Assembly: GCA_013336205.1 (NCBI GenBank)
Contig: JAAXUD010000154.1
Location: forward strand, 1 to 6,735
Direction: 5' to 3'
DNA from: Lentimicrobium sp.
GTDB lineage: Bacteria; Bacteroidota; Bacteroidia; Bacteroidales; Lentimicrobiaceae
Length of the DNA: 6,735 bases
The position numbers and the translations under genes were made by a program. Of the stretch, positions 1-4,861 are shown piece by piece. A model generated the notes under the pieces. The model was not told the origin of the DNA. It saw only the letters and a list, made by a program, of their open reading frames with translations, and did no database searches. How positions within the stretch are numbered: the stretch's first letter is position 1; each line of letters starts with the position of its first letter.

Positions 1-728
1 CCGATTCTGCTTTGTTCAATCAGGTAAACCTGAGCAAAATCAGGTATTTTATTGTTGGCGGTGAGGCGATGCCAGTGCCGTTGATAGAAAAATGGCACAG
101 CAAAGGTGTTCCCATACGCCAGGGCTATGGACTTACAGAGGTTGGACCGAATGTAACTTCACTCAATCATCAGGATGCAATCCGGAAAGCCGGAAGCATT
201 GGAAAACCTAACTTTTATTACCAAACCAGACTTGTGGACGAAAATGGTAAAGAGGTTGGTGTTAATGAGTTGGGAGAACTTGTTTTAAGTGGTCCCACAG
301 TAACACCCGGGTATTGGAAGAATCCTGAAGCCACTGCACTGACGATAAAGGATGGTTGGTTTCATACCGGTGACATTATGCGGCGCGACGAAGAGGGTTT
401 TTTGTTCGTAATGGATCGCATTAAAAACATGTATATCTCCGGTGCCGAGAATGTATATCCTGCTGAAATTGAATATCTTCTGCGCAACCATCCTGCTATT
501 GATGCAGTTGCTATTATTGGCGTTCCGGATGAGAAATGGGGCGAATCAGGGATGGCATTTGTAGTAGTAAAAACCGGAGAAAAGCTATCAGAAGAAGATA
601 TTTTTGCTTTTTGCGAGGGGAAACTTGCCCGGTTTAAGATACCAAAGTATGTCAGGTTTCTTGACGAACTTCCAAAAAATGATGCAGGTAAGATTGACCG
701 GCAGCAGCTCAGAAAGATTTCAAAATAA
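1..728 (+). CDS. AMP-forming acyl-CoA synthetase/ligase, C-terminal part (5' end outside window)
   Basis: This is the C-terminal 241 residues of an ANL-superfamily (AMP-binding) enzyme, which activates a carboxylic acid with ATP to an acyl-AMP and then transfers it to CoA in the cytoplasm. The frame is open to the left edge (first full codon at base 3), so the TTG at base 12 is internal and not a start. Visible motifs in order are IVGGEAMP; YGLTE at 126-140 (adenine/AMP-binding motif); GWFHTGD at 354-374 (the Asp contacts ribose); the hinge region DRIKNMYISGAENVYP from 414; and the C-terminal NDAGKIDR, whose Lys codon at 690-692 is the conserved adenylation lysine. The family is usually about 500 residues, so roughly half is missing, including the Ser/Thr/Gly-rich P-loop. 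The substrate cannot be read from this part: fatty acid, aromatic acid and o-succinylbenzoate ligases share these motifs. The hinge has Asn where many relatives have Asp (KNM versus KDM), which is a tolerated variant. All visible catalytic motifs are intact. Confidence 0.93.
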   Translation, partial: DSALFNQVNLSKIRYFIVGGEAMPVPLIEKWHSKGVPIRQGYGLTEVGPNVTSLNHQDAIRKAGSIGKPNFYYQTRLVDENGKEVGVNELGELVLSGPTVTPGYWKNPEATALTIKDGWFHTGDIMRRDEEGFLFVMDRIKNMYISGAENVYPAEIEYLLRNHPAIDAVAIIGVPDEKWGESGMAFVVVKTGEKLSEEDIFAFCEGKLARFKIPKYVRFLDELPKNDAGKIDRQQLRKISK

Positions 729-780
729 AATCAACAATAATCAGTTCAATAATTAAATAAACCAACCTAAATTCAAAAAA

Positions 781-1611
781 ATGAAAAACAAAGCTTTATT
801 TCTTTTGACAATTGCCTTTGCAGGCATCGTAGGATTCTCATCATGCAGTAAGGAAGAAAACCTTGCTCCGGAAATTAAAACAGCAGAAGTTTCGACTGAT
901 AACAAAACGATAGCAGTCACATTTTCAGAGTCAGTTTATTCAAAAGCCGACAAGACAGGTGCATTGGATGCAACTTCTTTAACGGTAACCGCACCTGCAG
1001 AAGTTGAATTTACCTACACCGTTACACACACAGCCGGAAGTGGCACTGCAACGATCAATCTTACTGTTACTTCTATCATTCAGGGAACTGAGAAGTTTAC
1101 CATTAAACCAGCTTCTGCTACCGCAATTTACGATAGTGAAGGTAAAGCAATGGAAGCCGGAGAGATGATTGAAAGCAATGCAGCAACCAAAGACCTTGGA
1201 ATTATGGGTAGCTGGTTGTCAGAAGGCGAAAATGTAGCTCCTCTTCTGGTTACCTATTTTAATGTTGCTAAAGTTGAGGCACAATTTAACACAAACTTTA
1301 CCTATACTGTAAATCAGTTCAACATTGGCAATACTACCGCAGTTCCTGATCTCGTATTTACAGGTACTTACGAAATTGAAAAATCAACCACCGGTAATAT
1401 CTGGACCATCACCTGTAATCAGGATCTCCCATATGCTGCAATCGCTGCTGGTATTTTTGAAGTGAAAACAAGTCCTGAAGTATTGTGGTATGAAGTTGTG
1501 CAGACATCAGGTACACCGAATGTTCCCCCTACTCCTGAAGCTGGTTTTGGTAGTTCAAATGGTGGTAGCCTTGGAACAATCAACATTCAAAAGTTTGTTC
1601 GCGTTCAATAA
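781..1611 (+). CDS. Putative surface-exposed lipoprotein with Ig-like N-terminal region
   Basis: This is a 276-residue secreted protein of unknown function. Residues 1-21 form a lipoprotein signal peptide (basic MKNK, then a hydrophobic core), ending in a lipobox-like FSS-C with Cys22 as the lipidated residue. The following S-K-E-E resembles the lipoprotein export signal that sends Bacteroidota lipoproteins to the cell surface. Residues about 28-135 look like an SbsA/SwmB-type bacterial Ig-like domain: a start like APEIKTAEVS, then IAVTFSESV, alternating beta-strands and a late IYDSEGKAM turn resembling the usual D-x-x-G-N-x segment. Residues about 139-276 begin GSWLSEGEN, are rich in beta-strands (FTYTV, FTGTYEIE, WTITC) and end in IQKFVRV. 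This pattern resembles the lipocalin-like domains of Bacteroidetes lipoproteins, but I cannot assign a family. The start is preceded by an A-rich leader without a clear ribosome site, usual for the phylum. It lies 52 bases after the ligase gene and is followed by a terminator. A role in binding or adhesion is inference only. Confidence 0.85.
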   Translation: MKNKALFLLTIAFAGIVGFSSCSKEENLAPEIKTAEVSTDNKTIAVTFSESVYSKADKTGALDATSLTVTAPAEVEFTYTVTHTAGSGTATINLTVTSIIQGTEKFTIKPASATAIYDSEGKAMEAGEMIESNAATKDLGIMGSWLSEGENVAPLLVTYFNVAKVEAQFNTNFTYTVNQFNIGNTTAVPDLVFTGTYEIEKSTTGNIWTITCNQDLPYAAIAAGIFEVKTSPEVLWYEVVQTSGTPNVPPTPEAGFGSSNGGSLGTINIQKFVRVQ

Positions 1612-1651
1612 TCTGATTGCATGGTATTGAAGTAGAATAAAATCTGAATTC

Positions 1652-1693
1652 AGGCAAGGCCGTTTTTCAAATGATTTTCGGCTTTGCCTTTTT
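1652..1693 (+). terminator. Rho-independent terminator after the lipoprotein gene
   Basis: An 11-base-pair inverted repeat (AGGCAAGGCCG at 1652-1662 with CGGCTTTGCCT at 1679-1689, one G-T wobble) encloses a 16-base loop and is followed by a run of T to 1693. It sits 40 bases after the lipoprotein stop and only 14 to 23 bases before the possible starts of the next gene. The loop is longer than ideal, but the stem and T-run are convincing. Confidence 0.82.
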
Positions 1694-1716
1694 CTTAAAT
1701 CCTTAAAATGTGCTCT

Positions 1717-3330
1717 ATGAATAAGATTACAACAATTCTATTGGTCGCTTTCCTGGCTAATATCCAGCTGTTATCCGCCCAAACCAGCAGTGAAAAGCCG
1801 GCAACTGACGCCAATAAATTTAATCTGTTTACCAAGGACATGCCATACAACGCCAAGGCAAATAAGGAATTTCAATTTTTGGCGTTTTTCATTAATCAGG
1901 GCGTTAACTCAAACATGTACCCAAAAGCCAGTTTGTTTAACGGGCAGTTGGTCGGAAGACTTTTTGGGCCAAATTCATCATCTACCACCGATTCTGCTAC
2001 TTCGAACTATTTTGAGCAGCGAATTATCCCATTTTTTATCTACCAACCAAAACTGTTTAATGGCAAGGCTATTTTAAGAGCTTCTTTTGAAATAGACTGG
2101 ACCTGGGGTGACCAGGCTTATGGTTTGAGTGGGAACAAAGGGGGCGCCATTAATGCTGATCAGGTGAATATTCAGACTCAAAATATTGAATTAGAATTAA
2201 TTCCGGTAAAAAATGTTGCGATTAACCTGGGCCTGCAACGATTGTATGATACGCCCTACAACCCTTACCGGACGATGTTCGATAAAATGACAACTACCGG
2301 TTACCGGCTTGCCTATTGGGGAACGGATGCTGTTGGGATTTCAGCCAGGTATGATGGTGATTTTCAAAGGGTAAAAGCAGGTTATTATCTGCTTTATGAA
2401 AACAATACAGAAGGAGATGATGATGTTTCATTAACAGAACTTGTTTATCAGCGAAAACTAAGCATGGAATGGAATGTCGGGGCTTCACTGTATTATATCC
2501 GTGATCGTGGTAAAAACCAGGGAGGTGTTTCCGTATTCGGGCAAGGTCTTACAAGTACCCTCGCCGCCTACAACGGCTCATTCGTATTTGATATGCAAAA
2601 TGATTATAAAGCCGATATTGTTTGGTTAGGTGCTACCATTAGCAGAAATCCCGATTTTTGGTTCGATCCTTTTCAATTAACAGGTTTCTTTAACTATAAT
2701 CTGGGTAGCGCCAGGTCTAATGTTGAAGGCAAATACGAAAAAGCTGCTGACATCGCAGGTTTTGCCGGAAACATACGGGCTGCCTACCAAATCGGAAATA
2801 CTATTAATGATTACGTCTCAGTCGATTTCCTCTATGCTTCCGGCGATCCGAATGGGATAACCGATAAGAAATATAAGGGTGTTATTACAGGAAATACCTG
2901 GGGGATGCCCTCGAGCATCTTTGTCGGAAGTGGAGGCTACCTCTTATTCCCGCATGCCAATGTAGTCAACCGTTTTACACCGGTAATTGCAGACATTTCG
3001 AATATGGGTTATGGCTTAATCGGGGGCACCATGAAGATTTCCCATGACTTAATTCCAAACAGACTTAATCTGAAAGCAGGCACCGCTTCTGCAATTAGCC
3101 AGGCAAAACCGCAAGGTGGGGGCTGGAGTTTGGGTACAGAAATAAACGGATCAGTTTCTTATAACTTAGGTCCGTATATGAGCATTGAGATGCATGGGGC
3201 TTATCTATGGCTGGGAGACTTTTTTGATAGTCAGGATAGTTCTCATGGTTCTTCTATCAATGGGAATGCTACGACCAAACTGGTGAATCCTTACACAGTT
3301 TTCATTGTATATAAATGGCTGATGTTCTGA
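1717..3330 (+). CDS. Porin-like outer-membrane beta-barrel protein
   Basis: This is a 537-residue probable outer-membrane channel. From the ATG at 1717 it begins MNKITTILLVAFLANIQ and has a likely signal peptidase I site after LSA (residues 19-21). The ATG at 1708 would only add Met-Cys-Ser before the signal peptide, so 1717 is preferred. The mature part is rich in alternating aromatic and polar strands and glycine turns, for example ILRASFEIDWTWG, VGISARYDG, VKAGYYLLYEN, LTGFFNYNLG and VSVDFLYASG. It ends in VFIVYKWLMF, whose terminal Phe is typical of the signal recognised by the BAM assembly machinery. Size and pattern recall Bacteroidota porins and alginate-export-like barrels (AlgE type), for instance the GLQRLYDTPYNPYR segment, but I do not recognise a specific family or substrate. 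There is no TonB box or plug domain, so passive or facilitated passage is more likely than TonB-dependent uptake. It lies directly ahead of a lipoprotein hydrolase, probably in one operon. Barrel identity is fairly sure; the cargo is unknown. Confidence 0.82.
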   Translation: MNKITTILLVAFLANIQLLSAQTSSEKPATDANKFNLFTKDMPYNAKANKEFQFLAFFINQGVNSNMYPKASLFNGQLVGRLFGPNSSSTTDSATSNYFEQRIIPFFIYQPKLFNGKAILRASFEIDWTWGDQAYGLSGNKGGAINADQVNIQTQNIELELIPVKNVAINLGLQRLYDTPYNPYRTMFDKMTTTGYRLAYWGTDAVGISARYDGDFQRVKAGYYLLYENNTEGDDDVSLTELVYQRKLSMEWNVGASLYYIRDRGKNQGGVSVFGQGLTSTLAAYNGSFVFDMQNDYKADIVWLGATISRNPDFWFDPFQLTGFFNYNLGSARSNVEGKYEKAADIAGFAGNIRAAYQIGNTINDYVSVDFLYASGDPNGITDKKYKGVITGNTWGMPSSIFVGSGGYLLFPHANVVNRFTPVIADISNMGYGLIGGTMKISHDLIPNRLNLKAGTASAISQAKPQGGGWSLGTEINGSVSYNLGPYMSIEMHGAYLWLGDFFDSQDSSHGSSINGNATTKLVNPYTVFIVYKWLMF

Positions 3331-3353
3331 TAATTCATTTAAAAATTACTAAG

Positions 3354-4322
3354 ATGAAAACTATACAAAAAATGAAAATCAAGTCGCTCAGTCTTTTATT
3401 ATTGCTGTTGGTTTCTGCCTGCAGTGCTCCCTATAAAAATCTTACCAAAATCAGTTCTATGAGTGAATTGAAATACGATTATCCTGTTCATTTTGCCGAT
3501 CTGAATGGTGGCATAAAACTGGCTTACATCGACGAAGGGAAAGGAAGTGAAACTATACTCATGATTCATGGCCTGGGAAGTTATCTGCCGGCATGGAAAA
3601 AGAATATCAGCGAACTGAGCAAAAATTACAGGGTAATAGCCGTTGATTTACCTGGTTATGGAAAATCATCAAAAGAGCCACACAGTGGGCTGATGACTTT
3701 TTATGCAGGTGTAATAGCTGAATTTATTCAGAAAATGGAGCTGGGAAAAGTTAACCTGGCCGGACATTCAATGGGTGGTCAGATTTCGATGGTTCTAACT
3801 CTTGAGAAGCCTGAATTGGTTAAAAGGCTGATACTGGTTGATCCGGCTGGATTTGAGGTTTTTCACGCAGGCCAGAAAAACTGGTTTAAAGACGTTATGA
3901 CACCAAATCTGGTAAGACTTACTACTGTTGAAGCTATTGAAACCAACCTGGCCAGCAACTTTTACCGAATGCCCGATGATGCCCGTTTTATGATTGAAGA
4001 TCGGATAATTATGCGCGATGCAGACGATTTTGAAGCATATTGTCTGGCTGTAGCCCGATCTGTCCATGGCATGATAGATGAAGCTGTCATTGATAAAATC
4101 TCAGGCATTAAAGTACCAACCCTCATCTTCTTTGGTGAGAACGATATGCTGATTCCAAACCGTTATCTGAATCCGGGTTTTACCTCCAGAATTGCCGAAA
4201 CCGGCGCTGGTCTTATAAAAGGCAGTAAACTTGTAATGGTACCAAAGTGCGGACATTTTATGATGTTCGAAAAATCTGAAGTATTTAATACCGAAGCCAA
4301 AAATTTCATTCAATCAAATTAA
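3354..4322 (+). CDS. Lipoprotein alpha/beta-fold hydrolase
   Basis: This is a 322-residue serine hydrolase of the alpha/beta-hydrolase fold, anchored by lipid in the envelope. The N-terminus has basic residues (MKTIQKMKIK), a leucine-rich core and the lipobox VSA-C, giving Cys23 as the lipidated residue. An in-frame ATG at 3315 lies inside the barrel gene and would push the signal peptide inward, so 3354 is preferred; 3372 is a further option. Visible motifs are the oxyanion HGLG at 72-75, the strand VIAVDLPGYGKS, the nucleophile elbow GHSMGG with Ser139, the acid FGEND with Asp264, and the catalytic His301 in CGHFMMFE. The triad is complete. The closest family pattern is that of carbon-carbon bond hydrolases of the meta-cleavage type and general esterases, but the exported lipoprotein form points to an ester or lipid-like substrate outside the cytoplasm. 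It starts 23 bases after the barrel gene and is closed by a strong terminator, so the two are likely co-transcribed. Ser follows the lipidated Cys, so sorting (periplasmic side or surface) is undecided. Confidence 0.92.
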   Translation: MKTIQKMKIKSLSLLLLLLVSACSAPYKNLTKISSMSELKYDYPVHFADLNGGIKLAYIDEGKGSETILMIHGLGSYLPAWKKNISELSKNYRVIAVDLPGYGKSSKEPHSGLMTFYAGVIAEFIQKMELGKVNLAGHSMGGQISMVLTLEKPELVKRLILVDPAGFEVFHAGQKNWFKDVMTPNLVRLTTVEAIETNLASNFYRMPDDARFMIEDRIIMRDADDFEAYCLAVARSVHGMIDEAVIDKISGIKVPTLIFFGENDMLIPNRYLNPGFTSRIAETGAGLIKGSKLVMVPKCGHFMMFEKSEVFNTEAKNFIQSN

Positions 4323-4370
4323 CATTACAATTATAATTGATTAGAATTTTTGATTTAGGTGTGTGTTTAA

Positions 4371-4397
4371 AGGCCGGGAGAAATTCCGGTCTTTTTT
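4371..4397 (+). terminator. Rho-independent terminator closing the barrel-hydrolase operon
   Basis: A GC-rich stem (GGCCGGGA at 4372-4379 with TTCCGGTC at 4384-4391, two G-T wobbles) carries a GAAA tetraloop at 4380-4383 and is followed directly by six T at 4392-4397. It lies 49 bases after the hydrolase stop. The compact stem, stable tetraloop and uninterrupted T-run make this a strong call for the + strand. No matching A-run precedes it, so it should not work for the minus strand. Confidence 0.92.
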
Positions 4398-4611
4398 GTT
4401 TTTTATCACAATGATACACCTCATAAAACCGAACTAATGTTTCTGAATTATTCGCTTTAATATCATGATAATGAATGAACGTAATGTGCAGTTTTTGTAT
4501 TCCGGAATGCAGGCATTTACCCGAATCTGCAGATTTGAGACAGGGACAATCCGGAGTATTCATTTTTTTTTACTATATTTACATCGGAATCGTTATATTG
4601 ATTTATAAAGC

Positions 4612-4636
4612 ACATAGACTTCCTTGTAATCTATGT
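4612..4636. repeat. Inverted repeat, 7-bp stem with 11-base loop
   Basis: ACATAGA at 4612-4618 is perfectly complementary to TCTATGT at 4630-4636. The stem is AT-rich and has no T-run after it, so it is not a terminator. It stands 15 bases ahead of a second, stronger hairpin. Function is unknown; it could be chance or part of a structured leader. Confidence 0.45.
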
Positions 4637-4650
4637 TGGCTGGCTAATTT

Positions 4651-4673
4651 TTATCCCGGGAGCATCGGGATAA
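4651..4673. repeat. GC-cored hairpin, 8-bp perfect stem, REP-like
   Basis: TTATCCCG at 4651-4658 pairs perfectly with CGGGATAA at 4666-4673 around a 7-base loop. The ATCCCG...CGGGAT core resembles short dispersed palindromes that I have seen in many Bacteroidota intergenic regions, but I cannot show from one window that it is repeated. Only a weak T-stretch follows, so it may be a weak terminator or a dispersed repeat unit. Confidence 0.5.
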
Positions 4674-4766
4674 TTTATCTAATGGGTCTGTTAAAAAATC
4701 AACTCCCCTAATATTCCAACAGATACCATCATTAAGTAATAGAATTTAATCTCCGGTTTTGTGAGT

Positions 4767-4794
4767 GCTAATTTTTAGCTTAACTGCAATTGCA
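4767..4794. promoter_or_regulatory. Adjacent small hairpin and palindrome, possible operator
   Basis: GCTAA at 4767-4771 and TTAGC at 4775-4779 form a small inverted repeat with a 3-base centre. The perfect palindrome TGCAATTGCA follows at 4785-4794. Together they lie 68-95 bases ahead of the glucan synthase start, where a regulator could bind. No promoter element can be matched confidently, so this is a weak call based on symmetry and position. Confidence 0.25.
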
Positions 4795-4861
4795 CGGGGT
4801 TTAAGTTTAAAACTATGCCATTCAGGATAGTTCTTAAGCCTGAAATTTAAATATTGCCACT

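Larger units (their letters stand above)
4323..4861. other. 539-base intergenic region without a supported gene
   Basis: Between the hydrolase stop and the glucan synthase start I find no credible coding sequence. The two short frames here (78 codons on +, 85 codons on -) have no domain-like pattern, and the minus one reads through the terminator. The region holds the terminator at 4371-4397, perfect 10-base palindromes at 4461-4470 (TATCATGATA), 4499-4508 (ATTCCGGAAT) and 4785-4794 (TGCAATTGCA), and hairpins at 4612-4636, 4651-4673 and 4767-4779. The promoter of the glucan synthase should lie here, because the operon ahead is terminated. The best partial match to the Bacteroidota -7 element (TAnnTTTG) is TATATTTA at 4574-4581, which lacks a clear -33 partner. 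A small RNA or a long regulated leader is possible but not shown. Confidence 0.7.

Noticed and set aside
1617..1646. Possible promoter for the barrel gene: TTG at 1617-1619 and TAAAATCTG at 1638-1646
   Set aside because: The spacing is suitable, but the downstream element matches the Bacteroidota TAnnTTTG consensus poorly, so it is not listed as a feature.
2294..2488. Minus-strand 64-codon frame within the barrel gene
   Set aside because: It is a shadow of a convincing outer-membrane protein gene, with no independent support.
3315..3353. Earlier ATG giving the hydrolase 13 extra residues and overlapping the barrel gene
   Set aside because: It would place MADVLIIHLKITK ahead of a complete lipoprotein signal peptide starting at 3354, which fits export poorly.
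4306..4563. 85-codon minus-strand frame overlapping the hydrolase end
   Set aside because: It reads through the strong terminator and the hydrolase 3' end, and its predicted protein shows no recognisable pattern.
4475..4711. 78-codon + strand frame with a hydrophobic stretch in the gap before the glucan synthase
   Set aside because: It has no signal or domain pattern and an odd Cys/Pro-rich composition, and it runs through two hairpins. The hydrophobic run comes from AT-rich DNA, so it is most likely non-coding.
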